NCBI RefSeq assembly: GCF_001311135.1
Contig: NZ_BBAG01000013.1
Location: 1 to 59,972, forward strand
DNA: 59,972 nucleotides
Direction: 5' to 3'
From: Secundilactobacillus paracollinoides DSM 15502 = JCM 11969
GTDB lineage: Bacteria; Bacillota; Bacilli; Lactobacillales; Lactobacillaceae
Shown piece by piece: positions 1 to 9,620 of the stretch. Every line of letters starts with the position of its first letter. Within the stretch, counting starts at the first letter, position 1. Under the pieces are notes generated by a model. That model saw only the letters and a list, made by a program, of their open reading frames with translations, was not told where the DNA came from and did no database searches. A program made the position numbers and the translations under genes.

Positions 1-59
1 AACATAAAAAATCGCTAGTTTAATAACAGACAACTACGGATGTTAGGGAAGGTGCCAGG

Positions 60-748
60 TTGAATAAAGAACTTAGAATATTAATAGTAGAAGATGACGA
101 AGCGTTAGCCACCAGTTTGGAACGCATTTTAAACGAGATCGCGACCACCACGGTCAGCAATGACGGCCTGGAAGGCAGATGCTGGGACAAGAAGGTATCT
201 TTGATCTTGCAGTGCTGGATCTGATGCTGCCGCAAGTGAACGGGTACGATATTTTGAAGTACTGGCGCAATGAATCAAATTTGGACATGCCAGTGCTGAT
301 TTTAACAGCGAAAGATACCTTGGACGACAAGGTCCGCGGCTTCCAGTTAGGGGCGGATGATTATCTTACCAAGCCATTTCACCGCGAAGAACTCATTATG
401 CGGGTCAAGGCGCTGTTACGTCGCTCCGGCAGTATGGGCAACGATAACCAGCTGTCCGTCGGCGATTTTTCAGCTAACCTGAATAACCGGACCGTTGCCA
501 TCAACGGAACGAACCTGGAGTTAAACGGTAAGGAATATGACCTGCTGGTTTATTTCCTGCAAAACCCAGATACGATCATCACCAAGGACCAAATTTTTGA
601 CCGGTTATGGGGCTTTGATTCCGATACGGCACTCTCAGTCGTTGAAGTTTATATGAGTAACTTACGCAAGAAAATTAAACAATTAAACACCAATCAACCC
701 ATCCGCACGCTTAGAAACGTGGGGTATATGTTAGAAACGGAGGCGTAA
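60..748 (+). CDS. OmpR-family response regulator (one frameshift)
   Basis: DNA-binding response regulator paired with the kinase that follows. An N-terminal receiver domain holds the acidic pair (VEDDE), the phosphoacceptor Asp in AVLDLMLP and the conserved Lys in LTKPF. A C-terminal winged helix (about residues 130-225) ends in RTLRNVGYMLE, typical of OmpR/PhoB members. The start is TTG at 60, seven bases after AGGGAAGG (45-52). The frame shifts by -1 near 174-179; adding one base back gives about 229 aa, normal for the family. The kinase start is 5 bp downstream, so the two form an operon. The stimulus is unknown. Confidence 0.88.
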
Positions 749-753
749 ACCGC

Positions 754-2070
754 ATGAAGAAGCAGCAGAATCCCGAAACTAAGCAGCAAACGCGGCTCTT
801 TTTAAATGAATTGATCACCTTTGCGATTCTCTTTGCGACCCTTGGTTTTGTGGTCTACTTCTTCTTTAACCAGTCGATCTATACCAACATCGATCAGGGA
901 TTACGCGGCCAGGAACGCCAGATTTTACGGAACACGCCAACGCCGAGACTCGAACATCGAACGACCATGACGGATACTCAAAAAGCGAAGCATTCGCCGT
1001 CAGCGTCTGGGCCGTTTCGATCAAACATCATTGTGTTTAACAGCAAGAGTAAGATCGTGAACGCAGCGATGCTTGGGGAACGTAACTATGGGCTGCTTAA
1101 GAAAACCCAGTTGATCAAAAAAGACCTCAATAAAATTGAGGACCTCTCACTGACCTCATCAGAAGTGACGAGTCATTTCCGGGTGCTGCTGATCAAGGTA
1201 CCAAAAGATAACAGTAATCCACTCTATGCCGGGCGCTACGTCCTGATCATGGAAAGTATCGATGCCGATTTGATGGCCATCAATAGTTTTAGGTCAGCGC
1301 TGATGATCACCTTGATCTTCTTCTGGGTGCTCGCGATTTTGATTTCCTATCTGCTGTCGCGCTGGAGCATGCGGCCAATCATTACCGCTTGGCGGAAACA
1401 GCGTGATTTCAGTGCTAACGCCGCGCATGAACTGCGGACACCGCTGACGGTGATTCAAAATCAGTTAGAATATTTGCTGACGCAGCCAAAGTCGCGTATC
1501 GTGGACCAAGTAGATGAGGTATCCACCGCGTTAGATGAGGTCCGCCATATGCAAACCCTGACGAACCGGTTATTGACACTGGCACGTTCAGATTCCAACG
1601 TGACGCAATTCAATCCGTCGCAGGTTGATCTGCATCCCTGGTTTACGGAGGTGTTGCGGCCCTACGTTGAAATTGCCAATAGCCAGCAAAAGTCGTTTGC
1701 TGCCAACGTGACTGCGGAGGGTAAGGCCCAGCTGGATACCGATCTGATCAGACAGCTGTTAGTGATCCTCTTAGATAACGCCATCAAGTACACGCCGGAA
1801 AACGGTCGGGTGGGTGTTGACGTCACCCGAGTCAAGGATACGGTGCAGATTGCCGTGTCTGATACCGGTGCTGGCATCGCGGATGAAGACAAGCAAAAGG
1901 TCTTTGACCGCTTCTACAGAACCGATAAATCCAGAAACTCAAAAACCGGTGGCAACGGCCTCGGCCTCGCCATCGCACAATGGGTCGTCAAACAACACCA
2001 TGGCAAACTCACGATTAAGGACAACCAGCCTACTGGGGCAATTTTTGTGGCCGTTTTGCCAGTGAAATAG
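754..2070 (+). CDS. Sensor histidine kinase
   Basis: Membrane sensor kinase of 438 aa, partner of the preceding regulator. One membrane segment lies at residues 20-39 and a second at about 182-201, around an extracytoplasmic sensor loop of about 140 residues with no recognised fold. No clear HAMP linker is visible. The phosphorylated His is residue 225 (AAHELRTP). The ATPase domain shows the N box (LDNAIKYTPENG, near 340), the G1 box (DTGAGIADED, near 370), an F box (FDRFYR) and the G2 box (GGNGLGLAIA, near 400). The gene is intact. A repeat element starts 25 bp after its stop, with no separate terminator between. Confidence 0.93.
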   Translation: MKKQQNPETKQQTRLFLNELITFAILFATLGFVVYFFFNQSIYTNIDQGLRGQERQILRNTPTPRLEHRTTMTDTQKAKHSPSASGPFRSNIIVFNSKSKIVNAAMLGERNYGLLKKTQLIKKDLNKIEDLSLTSSEVTSHFRVLLIKVPKDNSNPLYAGRYVLIMESIDADLMAINSFRSALMITLIFFWVLAILISYLLSRWSMRPIITAWRKQRDFSANAAHELRTPLTVIQNQLEYLLTQPKSRIVDQVDEVSTALDEVRHMQTLTNRLLTLARSDSNVTQFNPSQVDLHPWFTEVLRPYVEIANSQQKSFAANVTAEGKAQLDTDLIRQLLVILLDNAIKYTPENGRVGVDVTRVKDTVQIAVSDTGAGIADEDKQKVFDRFYRTDKSRNSKTGGNGLGLAIAQWVVKQHHGKLTIKDNQPTGAIFVAVLPVK

Positions 2071-2094
2071 CGGTGTGGCGTGAGGCGGTTCAGT

Positions 2095-2653
2095 CCGTTG
2101 CATTCTGCAATTTGGCACGGCATCGAAGTGGCTCGCGATGAAGCTAATTCGACTGTCGCTGTGCGCCATTCGAATGGATCTTCATCGTCTCGCATGTCAC
2201 TAAATGGCCCAAGAACGGCCATCAAGTGACATCGACACCACGATACCGTGCCAAATTGCGCCATTCCACTCACTGTGAGCATGCTGTTAATTTCTATTAA
2301 GCATCAACAGGCAGTCAAAGCCAGTTTGTGGTTTATCCGCCCTCGACTGCTGATTGCCTATTGTCAACTAACCTATTGACCGTGGCTGTTAATGGTCAAT
2401 TGACGTAGAACTGCAAAGCTATGATACGTTGTGATATGCGTTGACGTTACAGACTTTTTTAATTTCCAGCAATTATCAGCGGAGTGGAGTCGGTCGGCAT
2501 TGCACGTTGTAGTGTCGGTGTTTCTTGGCGAGGGTTCTTTCCTCGCCTAGTAACACGGGAGACGTAGGAGATCCTTGAATTTCTGCAAGGACATTCACTA
2601 GCTCCCCAGAGCGACCCACTTCAACGTGCAGGGCCGACCGGCGTAGCGCAGTG
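2095..2653 (+). repeat. Composite foldback repeat, copy 1 (A1 + spacer + B1)
   Basis: A1 is 2095-2270 and B1 is 2474-2653, joined by a spacer of about 200 bp that carries the shared segment around 2320-2355 with complementary ends GCAGTC and GACTGC. A1 folds as a long terminal stem with two inner hairpins, P2 about 2130-2208 and P3 about 2209-2232. B1 has a terminal stem GTCGGTCGGC / GCCGACCGGC and an inner hairpin GGCGAGG / CCTCGCC. Total 559 bp, the same as copies at 27305 and 31336. It begins 25 bp after the kinase stop. No open frame with a ribosome binding site lies inside. Confidence 0.85.
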
Positions 2654-2710
2654 AAAGTACAGCACAATATAACAATCAGCTATCTTCGGGGGAAAGACGG
2701 CCAAGCAAAT

Positions 2711-2739
2711 AAACCGAGACCCCAGAAAGGTCCCGGTTT
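2711..2739 (+). terminator. Possible terminator or leader hairpin
   Basis: AAACCGAGACC pairs with GGTCCCGGTTT around a short loop. The following bases are only moderately T-rich, so termination is uncertain. It lies between the repeat and the ribosome binding site of the metalloprotease gene. Confidence 0.35.
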
Positions 2740-2785
2740 CTTCATTTCCATCCCTAATTATCATAGGAGCAAGGAGGCACCCAAA

Positions 2786-3463
2786 GTGAGAAGAAAACAC
2801 TGGCTTGCATGGCTAACGGCCATCATTGTGTTACTGATTCCGTCACAACTTGATTTAAAACCAGCGCCAGTTAATCTACGCGCAATGGGTGAACAACTCA
2901 TTGCCAAGTGGTTTCCTGAAACAACGACGCAAACGAAGTCACAAGAAAAAAGTGATACGTCTGATAAGACGCCAATTGAATCGATCGTTCAGGGCAAGAC
3001 ATTGTCGCATACCTACTACTACCACTTTGCCGCCAATATGCCCACTGACGCAAAACAGGTCTTTGAAGAGGCCGTTGCCACCTACAACGCAACGGGGGTT
3101 GTTAAGCTGATTGAAGGCGAGGGGACGGCGAAACAAAATCGCATTACCTTCTTCGTTTATAGCAAAGCAACCAGCACCGCTTCCCAGGGATTAATTGAAT
3201 CTGGCCATGGTGGGCCTAAAATTATTGAACGAACCGGCTGGGGCGCCTATACTGTAAACCATGCACGTGCGGGATTGAATATGAAGTACCCGCAAATGGG
3301 CATTAAGAAATCAGTGGCCGTTCATGAATTAGGTCACGCCTTAGGGTTGGACCACAGTGGGAGCGTGACATCGGTCATGTATCCTATCGATCATGGTCGC
3401 AGCGTCCTGTCCAAAATGGACATTGCAGCCCTCAAATCAATTTATCCTGAAAGTTCAAGGTGA
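2786..3463 (+). CDS. Secreted matrixin-like zinc metalloprotease
   Basis: Predicted extracellular or membrane-anchored metallopeptidase of 225 aa. The zinc site HELGHALGLDH matches the M10/matrixin pattern HExxHxxGxxH, and a Met-turn candidate (SVMYP) follows, as expected for metzincins. An N-terminal hydrophobic stretch (WLAWLTAIIVLLIP) after RRK acts as a signal or anchor. GTG at 2786 is chosen because AAGGAGG lies just upstream; a longer frame from 2651 would start inside repeat B and has no ribosome site. The substrate is not evident. Its stop overlaps the first candidate start of the channel gene. Confidence 0.82.
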   Translation: MRRKHWLAWLTAIIVLLIPSQLDLKPAPVNLRAMGEQLIAKWFPETTTQTKSQEKSDTSDKTPIESIVQGKTLSHTYYYHFAANMPTDAKQVFEEAVATYNATGVVKLIEGEGTAKQNRITFFVYSKATSTASQGLIESGHGGPKIIERTGWGAYTVNHARAGLNMKYPQMGIKKSVAVHELGHALGLDHSGSVTSVMYPIDHGRSVLSKMDIAALKSIYPESSR

Positions 3464-3471
3464 CGATCATC

Positions 3472-4308
3472 ATGAAGACGAGTACGACGTCAAAATGGCT
3501 TTTGTTTTATCATATTATGGTCAGTTTTTTCGTGTTTCTCTCGGCCGGCCTGGCACTGACGATTATGTTTAGTGCCTCGGTTGCTCCGTGGGTTCACCAG
3601 TTAAACACAACGGTGTGGGGCATTTTCGTCATCGACTACTTAGTTCGGCTGCTTCGGACGCCAAATCGAAAGTGGTTTCTAGTTGATAACATTCTCGACC
3701 TTGTCGGAATTATCCCCATGCACCCGGTATTTGCGCTATTCCGGTTAAGCCGGTTGATGCGCATTATCAAAGTGCACCATATTATTTGGCATTTGGGAAT
3801 TTCAGGAAAGTGGAGCCGTAATTTTCACCGTTTCCTGTACGACACCGGTTTTATCTACTTGATCACGATCTCCGTTGTGATCATTTGTGTCAGCGCTTGG
3901 TTATACTCCATCGCGGAGCATCAATCGCTGTCTCAAGCCATGTGGTGGGCAGTTACGACAGCAACCACCGTTGGGTACGGGGATGATTTTCCAAAGACCG
4001 CCATGGGTAAAGTCATTGCGACTGCGCTGATGTTTGGTGGTATCGGTTTTATTGGTTTGTTAACATCGCAGATCACTGAGTTCTTTACGGACCGTGCCAC
4101 TGTGACGGATAGTAATGAACCAACCATGCAGGACCTTTCCAAGCAGATCTCAACGCTGACTAAGGAAGTTCGGCGACTACAACGCAAAGTTGACCGGCAA
4201 TCCGCGACAACGAAACCGAAAACGAAGTCTAAACCGAAGCCAAAGGGTAAGCCCAAACCCGTGGCTAAGGCGAAACCTAAACCAGCGAATAAGCCTAAGC
4301 CACAATAG
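3472..4308 (+). CDS. Voltage-gated-type potassium channel
   Basis: Ion channel of 278 aa with the potassium filter TTVGYGD after a pore helix (AMWWAVTTAT). The N-terminal half carries four membrane segments, the fourth with spaced Arg residues (FRLSRLMRIIK) like an S4 voltage sensor, then the two pore segments. The C-terminus is a short coiled coil (STLTKEVRRLQRKV) and a Lys-Pro tail (KPKPKGKPKP type repeats). ATG 3472 follows AAGGTGA by eight bases; a GTG at 3460 overlapping the upstream stop is an alternative. Probably cotranscribed with the metalloprotease. Confidence 0.87.
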   Translation: MKTSTTSKWLLFYHIMVSFFVFLSAGLALTIMFSASVAPWVHQLNTTVWGIFVIDYLVRLLRTPNRKWFLVDNILDLVGIIPMHPVFALFRLSRLMRIIKVHHIIWHLGISGKWSRNFHRFLYDTGFIYLITISVVIICVSAWLYSIAEHQSLSQAMWWAVTTATTVGYGDDFPKTAMGKVIATALMFGGIGFIGLLTSQITEFFTDRATVTDSNEPTMQDLSKQISTLTKEVRRLQRKVDRQSATTKPKTKSKPKPKGKPKPVAKAKPKPANKPKPQ

Positions 4309-4481
4309 ATAATAGACTGAAGTCAACGCAATATAGACTATATTTACCATGCCTTTTCGCGTCTCCTTCTATTCGTTAATACCAACTTAATTTAAATGGC
4401 CGGCAAGAATTATTATCTTGGCGACCATTTTTTAATTCGTTTTTTCTAAACAATGAGACGTTTATCAACTAAGCGTTGACA

Positions 4482-4885
4482 CTAATGATTAAGATTTTCG
4501 TAGTCTTCATCACTAACCGGTTCAAGCCATTCACTAGTGCCAGATGTGATAGAAATATGACTAAACCAACTATTTTCAGTCGCGCATGCCAGTGTTTAAC
4601 ACCTTCATGGATGACGATGTGATCTCCAGCTTGCAGTTTTTGAGCTGGCTTTTCGGTTTCCTGGTACCAGCCATTTCCCGACGTCACAAGTAAGATTTGG
4701 TAACCGTTATTATGAATGTGCCAATTTGTCCTTGCCGCAGGTGTGAAGGTAATGTTGCTAACGCCGGCTTTAATGGTGGTACTCTTTTTTACTAGAGGGT
4801 GACGATAGGTTAAACCAGTAAAGTACTGACCAAAGGCAGTATTTTTCTCTCCAATTCCGAATATATTATTTTCTACTTGTGCCAT
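4482..4885 (-). CDS. Cupin-domain protein (one frameshift)
   Basis: Single-domain cupin of about 134 aa. The metal-binding motif is visible in TNWHIHNNGYQ and GDHIVIHEGVKHWH. After KHWH the frame breaks near 4590. Adding one G back gives a normal family ending (SEWLEPVSDEDYENL) and a stop at 4482, so the true end is not the one in the raw frame. It sits 18 bp after the cyclophilin-like gene, a common partnership with flavodoxins. Enzymatic activity is not known. Confidence 0.8.
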
Positions 4886-4902
4886 ACTTTCATTTCTCCT
4901 TT

Positions 4903-5268
4903 TTATGCTTTAACTTGAAAGGTAATCTTTGCCGAGCTCATTTTGCAAAAGAAGGCCACATCACCATCAATATGGCCGATTGGTTGTTGTTCAAATACTT
5001 CACCATTCTGTTTATAGAGAATGACTAAACTACCCATAGGTGGCCAGTAAGCAATATCGCCAACCTGATAAGAACTATTCTTTGCATCATCAATTGGTAA
5101 TCCGTCACAACCATAACGGTGGCACATTTCTCGTGAATATAAATTGTCCATGGTGATTGTAAATGGCATTTTTGAGATCAAGTCTCGCGTGGTCGCATTG
5201 TCCACAAACCGGGCCGTTAATTTGACGCCGTTGTTCACCATTATTTCTACCAAATTTTTGTCGTTCAA
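4903..5268 (-). CDS. Cyclophilin-like fold protein
   Basis: Small cytoplasmic protein resembling the cyclophilin-like family often found next to cupins and flavodoxins. The signature stretches are TRDLISKMPFTITM, GDIAYWPPMGSLVILY and PIGHIDGDV. The frame is open from ATG 5322, but that start has no ribosome site and adds about 18 residues unlike the family. TTG at 5268 lies nine bases after AAGAGG and gives 121 aa, the usual size. ATG 5241 is a third possibility. No catalytic residues are known. Confidence 0.72.
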   Translation of the reverse strand: MNDKNLVEIMVNNGVKLTARFVDNATTRDLISKMPFTITMDNLYSREMCHRYGCDGLPIDDAKNSSYQVGDIAYWPPMGSLVILYKQNGEVFEQQPIGHIDGDVAFFCKMSSAKITFQVKA

Positions 5269-5466
5269 AAGTGATAACCTCTTCTCAATTATTATTAATG
5301 CTAGTTGGTCCATGATCGTCATTAATGACGGTTATTTTTGGCTGTAATGACTAGGACGACTTTTCACATCATATCGTGCAAGGATAATATGATGCTTGAA
5401 TTTACTGCATATGCTGTGAATGGCAGTGCCAAAGGAATAATACTGAAAGCAATATTATTGGTTTCT

Positions 5467-5951
5467 CTACTTAATTACCGCATCCTTCTTTAGCCATTTT
5501 TCAATTTCAGGAACATTGTCTTCAACAGCATGTGTTTCAAGACGGAGACCAGGCTTAGCATCCGCGTTAGGAAGCCAATCCTTGGTATCTTTCTCAGTAT
5601 TGGCAATGCAACATCACCAGAAGTGGCAAAGGGAATTACTTTCTTATCGGTAAAGTTGTAAGCTTCCCAGAAGGACCGAATGACCATTGGCTCCCGATAC
5701 CACCAGATCGGATGGCCAATCAGGACAGTAGTATACTGTGCCATATTTTGAACGTGGTTAGTTAATTCAGGCCGAAAATCGGCTAATTGTTCCTGATGCG
5801 CTTGTATTGAACAAGGGTCATGCGCCTCTGGGTAATCTGTACTTGTTTTAATCTCAAATAGATCGCCACCAGTTAGTTTTTGGATTTGTTCCGCAAAGTT
5901 TTGACTGTGACCCCAGTGACTAAAATAGGCAATTAAAATTTTTGTTGCCAT
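5467..5951 (-). CDS. Flavodoxin (one frameshift)
   Basis: FMN-binding electron carrier or NAD(P)H-dependent reductase of about 161 aa. The N-terminus ILIAYFSHWGHSQNFA is the phosphate-binding loop of the flavodoxin_4 type, and HPIWWYREPM is the usual flavin-contact region. The frame shifts near 5605-5615. With one base added the protein continues NTEKDTKDWLP and ends with EIEKWLKKDAVIK at 5467. It belongs to the cluster controlled by the LysR gene at 6802. Confidence 0.82.
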
Positions 5952-6050
5952 GCTAGTTCATCTCCAATTTTGTATTCGTCAGTAACTCGTATTCTAAAAG
6001 TGCAAGCAATTATTTTAGTTAAAAAAGGTTGCATCATGCCATTCCTCAGA

Positions 6051-6685
6051 TCAATAAAATGCAGGCTTAGTCCATCGGGTATCTGGCTCTGCAACACCTA
6101 CGCTTTCATAAGCAGCTAATTGAGGATGATGAACCACATCAGCAATAAATGTCGCCGCGGCCTGTCTTGTGAGTTGCGTATCACGAAAGGGCTGTCCAGA
6201 AGGATCAATTCATACCTTTCGTTATTTGGTTGGTCGTACAGCCAAGCCATTCGCATTAGCGTGAAATTAAGACCGCTATGTTTAATGACTTCGGCGGCGT
6301 CAATCAAGTTTCGATTATTCCCCATCATCTGACGGTTCCATTGACCAAATTTACCAGAAACCTCATTTTCGATTCCTAACCCAGTGGCGACGATTAGGCG
6401 ATTCACACGAGATGCATTCATGACAGACACAACATTTTTATTTGCCTGAATGAATTGCCCAGTCGCCATAAAGATGATTTCCTGTTTTGCAATCGCGCTA
6501 TGAAGATCTGTTACACTATTCCAATTTCCACTTCTCACATGGACGTTGGGTATAGATACAAAGCGTGTTAATCTTTGTTGACCGTGACGTGCGAATAATG
6601 TCAGAGAGACATCTTGATGAATCAACTTAGGAATTAAATAATGGGAAATATGACTTGTCGCACCTAAGATTAATACCCGTTTCAT
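6051..6685 (-). CDS. NAD(P)-binding NmrA/SDR-like protein (one frameshift)
   Basis: Atypical short-chain reductase of about 211 aa with a Rossmann motif at the start (VLILGATSHIS) and the LIVATGLGI and LNFTLMRMAWLYD strands seen in NmrA-like proteins. ATG 6685 is preferred because GGGGGCG lies just upstream; the frame can be read from 6706. A one-base loss near 6201 (ATCCTTCT for ATCCCTTCT) breaks the C-terminus. When mended the protein ends SVGVAEPDTRWTKPAFY at 6051. First gene of the cluster divergent from the LysR regulator. Confidence 0.8.
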
Positions 6686-6720
6686 ATTGACGCCCCCAAG
6701 GTTCATTCGATGATGCTATT

Positions 6721-6755
6721 ATGAGATATACAATCTTGACAGGGAAGAATCTCAT
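6721..6755. promoter_or_regulatory. Dyad in divergent promoter region, possible LysR site
   Basis: ATGAGAT (6721-6727) and ATCTCAT (6749-6755) form an inverted repeat between the divergent 6685 and 6802 genes, around a TTGACA at 6736. The position fits an autoregulated LysR-type operator, but binding is inferred only. Confidence 0.35.
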
Positions 6756-6801
6756 TGTTAGGGTTGCATTAACGGATGGTTGATACGGAGGTGAAATCAA
6801 G

Positions 6802-7689
6802 ATGGAGACTCATAATCTAAGAACGTTTATTTCAGTCGTTGAATCTGGAAGCTTCACAAAAACTGCCGAGCAAAATTTTATCTCTAGTACTGCGGTCATG
6901 AAGCAAATTAACCGGCTTGAAAATGAACTGGAAACGCAATTATTTATCCGCTCCAGTACTGGTGTCGACCTCACGCCAAGTGGCAAAGTTTTTAGAAAAT
7001 ATGCTGAAGAGGTTATTAAACTAACTGATGACGTATATGCAGACTGTCATAAAGCAGACGGCACGGCTCAGACGATTCGTCTTGGTACTTCGCTACTTCA
7101 TCCAAGCGCGCCATTTATGCAAACTTGGCACCGAATTAAGGCACAAGTACCCAATTATCAGCTACAAATCACACAGCTCTCAAATGACCTCACTGCTAGT
7201 AATCGTGAATATGCCATGCTTGGTCGCGACTTTGACATTATGATCGGCACTTTTGACCGAGCAACGACTAGAAGCCTTGTACAAGCAATTCCGTTGGGCA
7301 CCTATCAGTTTGGAATTGCAGTGCGAAGTGATAATCCACTGGCGACTCAGGAGATAGTCTCAATTGGCGATTTACAAGATCAAACGCTTTTAATGGTTCC
7401 AAACGGTGTCAGTGAAAAAAACGACCAGTTGCTTCATGAAATACTAAGGATTAATCCTAACATTTCAATTAACTACACAACTGGTCGTTACGATATTAAT
7501 GTCTTTAATAAGGCGGTTAATGATAACAGCGCCCTCATTAGCCTAACGCCTTGGGAAAATATTCATCCCAATTTAGTTTCGTCCCCCCTAAAAACGAGCA
7601 TCCAAGTTGAATACGGCATTTTAGCAGCTAAGACTACCGATATGAAAGTACAAAATTTCATCAATCTTATCCGACACGCATTAGGCTGA
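6802..7689 (+). CDS. LysR-family transcriptional regulator
   Basis: Regulator of 295 aa. The N-terminal helix-turn-helix (LRTFISVVESGSFTKTAEQ and the following recognition helix) is typical, followed by the dimer helix and a two-lobed effector domain (RLGTSLLHPS to the end). The start follows CGGAGGTG by eight bases. It is divergent from the NmrA / flavodoxin / cyclophilin-like / cupin cluster, which it probably controls in response to an unknown ligand, perhaps a redox or quinone stress signal. The gene is intact. Confidence 0.9.
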   Translation: METHNLRTFISVVESGSFTKTAEQNFISSTAVMKQINRLENELETQLFIRSSTGVDLTPSGKVFRKYAEEVIKLTDDVYADCHKADGTAQTIRLGTSLLHPSAPFMQTWHRIKAQVPNYQLQITQLSNDLTASNREYAMLGRDFDIMIGTFDRATTRSLVQAIPLGTYQFGIAVRSDNPLATQEIVSIGDLQDQTLLMVPNGVSEKNDQLLHEILRINPNISINYTTGRYDINVFNKAVNDNSALISLTPWENIHPNLVSSPLKTSIQVEYGILAAKTTDMKVQNFINLIRHALG

Positions 7690-7749
7690 GGTATCATGAT
7701 CGGCAAAGCGTCTTTTGTTTGTGCGCTAAATGATTTTAATCACACTAAT

Positions 7750-7794
7750 AAAAAAAGACTAACCGCCTTCACATAGGTAACGGTTAGTCTTTTT
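7750..7794. terminator. Bidirectional terminator
   Basis: AAAGACTAACCG and CGGTTAGTCTTT pair, with A and T tracts on either side. It serves the LysR gene and the convergent gene at 7839. Confidence 0.88.
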
Positions 7795-7838
7795 GTCGCA
7801 GTCGCGTTTAAGTACGATGCGGTTGTGGTGCATTCAGT

Positions 7839-8237
7839 TTAGTACCAGTGATGTGCAACCCAGTATTTCTTAGCCTTAGTCCAAGTACCGTAACGGCCCT
7901 TAACGTATGAGTTCGCAGTCTTTTCTTGGTTAACTGGTGATAAGTTACCCTTGAGGTAAGAGATCAGTAATTGGTAACGGCCGTAACAGTTTCCGTTACG
8001 AGCGGTGTAGCTGTAACTTGATTCATGGTAAGCAATCCAGTTTTTAGCAGCCATTTGTGTTTTAGATAAACTGGCGTTAACCGCTGCAATCTGCTTTTTT
8101 TGAGTTGCAGTTAACTTGGTTGAGGCCTGTGCTGTGGTTGGTTCGTTGTTGAAGTTTGAGGCGGTATCAGTAACCATACCTGCGGTGAAGCCGAATAATA
8201 ACAAGAATGTAACGAGTTTTATGTGAATTTTTGACAT
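7839..8237 (-). CDS. Secreted Apf-like muralytic protein
   Basis: Exported protein of 132 aa. The N-terminus has a lysine followed by a hydrophobic core (LVTFLLLFGFTAGMV) and an Ala-rich cleavage region (TTAQAS). The C-terminal domain (NWIAYHESSYSYTARNGNC, GRYQL, NSYVKGRYG, a final HHWY) matches the transglycosylase-like end of lactobacillus aggregation-promoting factors; the Glu in HESS is the likely catalytic residue. No LysM domain is present, so it is a short member. Probably acts on peptidoglycan. Confidence 0.83.
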   Translation of the reverse strand: MSKIHIKLVTFLLLFGFTAGMVTDTASNFNNEPTTAQASTKLTATQKKQIAAVNASLSKTQMAAKNWIAYHESSYSYTARNGNCYGRYQLLISYLKGNLSPVNQEKTANSYVKGRYGTWTKAKKYWVAHHWY

Positions 8238-8483
8238 TGTATAACTCCCTATCCGATTTGATTAACTGTGATAAGCATACACGGATAATGTTTCAGTTAT
8301 ATTAATAGGCGGTTACTATGCCGTTAAATGATTGAAATTTTCTTGTCATATTCATGAAAAGACCCACAGAACACCGTGTTCATTACCAGAAAATTCAAGC
8401 TTTATCCACATTAAAAAAATATTTGTCGGTTAAAATAGAGTTAGGTAAATATCGCAGATGACAAAATCAAGAAGGTGATTAAA

Positions 8484-9118
8484 GTGCCAACAAATCGACA
8501 AAAAGTTTATGTCAGCCTCAAGAAAGATATTATGAACGGTACACTTCAGAGTGGTGAAATGATTGCGGACCGCCCTCTGGCAGAAAAGTATAAGGTGAGC
8601 CGGACACCCGTCAGAGAAGCGATTCAACAGTTACGTGCGGAGGGGTTTCTGGAAGTAGAACCTAACATTGGGACCCGGGTCGCAACGGTTGAGGAAAATC
8701 GGGTAGCTGTCACATACGAGTTGCTCGGTCGAATCGAGCAGGCCGGTGTGGAACAATTGAGCAACGCTGTGTTAGGGTCGCTGATTGAACCATTGACTCA
8801 ATTGAACGCAGAATATCAACAGGCCATTGATAATAGCCAGTGGCGCGAAGCATGATCATTGACCGCGAGTTCCATCAAGTCCTGCTGCGCCGAAGTCCAA
8901 GTAGGTATGCCAGCAAGTTTGCTGATATTTTGCGCACGCAATTACAGCCAACGGAAATTCGCTATTATCAGCAACAGTTTCCAAAGAAAATTGCCGCTGT
9001 GGCGGATCACACTGCGCTGATCGAAGCCTTAAACGCCGAAAAGATCAAAAAGGCTGGTCGGTTGGCACGACGTCACCGGATGAAACAGGCGCGGGCGTTG
9101 GATGCGTTTTTGGAATAG
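8484..9118 (+). CDS. GntR-family regulator, FadR-like (one frameshift)
   Basis: Regulator of about 211 aa. A GntR winged helix is at the N-terminus (DRPLAEKYKVSRTPVREAI is the recognition region) followed by an FCD-type ligand domain containing DREFHQVLLRR. GTG 8484 is chosen for its spacing from AGAAGG; GTG 8475 overlaps that site. A one-base loss near 8850 (GCATG for GCAATG) splits the frame just before MIIDREF. The gene stands alone, so its target is unknown. Confidence 0.82.
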
Positions 9119-9140
9119 TGTGAGTGATATGGGATTGGAG

Positions 9141-9166
9141 AGGTCTGCTGAGGCGGGCCTTTTTTT
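9141..9166 (+). terminator. Terminator after the GntR gene
   Basis: AGGTCTGC and GCGGGCCT pair with G-U steps, followed by seven T. Confidence 0.75.
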
Positions 9167-9229
9167 ATTTTTTGGATGAAAAATCTTTTGATTGAGTTGT
9201 GTGGGCTTGGCGACGTGTGTTGAATTTAC

Positions 9230-9617
9230 ATTGCCGAAACGTGTTCCAGAAGGGGACTTTCCATTGTTGGGTGATTAAAAGTAGCGCTTTAATGTCGCTT
9301 CGTTCCACCGTTCGGCCCTGCAGGCTGAGGTGGGTCGCTCCGGGGGAGCTAGTGAATGTCTTGGCAGAAATTCAAGGATCTCCTACGTCTCCCGTGGTCG
9401 TAACCGGCTAAAGGACAGCCGCTAACGACCACCGACACCACAGCCTGCAATGCCGAACGGTTCCACTACGCTACTATCTATTAGCCTTTAGCCGAAACGT
9501 GTTCCAGAAGGCAGGGGACTCCTGCGTAAGGGACTTCGACCAAAAAAGGCAGAACCGGCCTTTTTCGGTCAAAGTCCCTTACGCTCCGCCCCCTAAACGC
9601 CTTCTTCCACACTCTGA
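9230..9617. repeat. D-family foldback and inverted B copy (B6)
   Basis: B6 lies on the minus strand at 9295-9478 with stem arms CCGTTCGG / CCGAACGG and inner hairpin GTGGTCGT / ACGACCAC. D2 at 9487-9617 is a hairpin whose arms GCGTAAGGGACTT and AAGTCCCTTACGC meet near 9566. The D left end, CCGAAACGTGTTCCAGAAGG, occurs at both 9234 and 9491, on either side of B6. That suggests B6 was inserted into a D element or that the D end was duplicated. The region between the GntR and opuCA genes holds nothing else except a promoter. Confidence 0.75.
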
Positions 9618-9620
9618 TTT

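Noticed and set aside
1914-2282. Minus-strand frames in A repeats encoding a recurring WCRCHLMAVL...DPFESCAAEIELASSRAT peptide (also at 13297, 27298, 31720, 53462)
   Set aside because: They recur because the repeat recurs. Starts and ends vary by copy, no ribosome site is present, and the changes between copies preserve base pairing rather than codons.
2476-2667. Frames in B repeats reading [18 protein letters not shown] (also 24006, 27639, 50245, 9199)
   Set aside because: Same reason: translation of the B foldback, with no start signal and no consistent ends.
2651-2785. N-terminal extension of the metalloprotease from 2651
   Set aside because: It starts within the right end of repeat B1 and crosses a hairpin; GTG 2786 has a strong ribosome site and gives a proper signal peptide.
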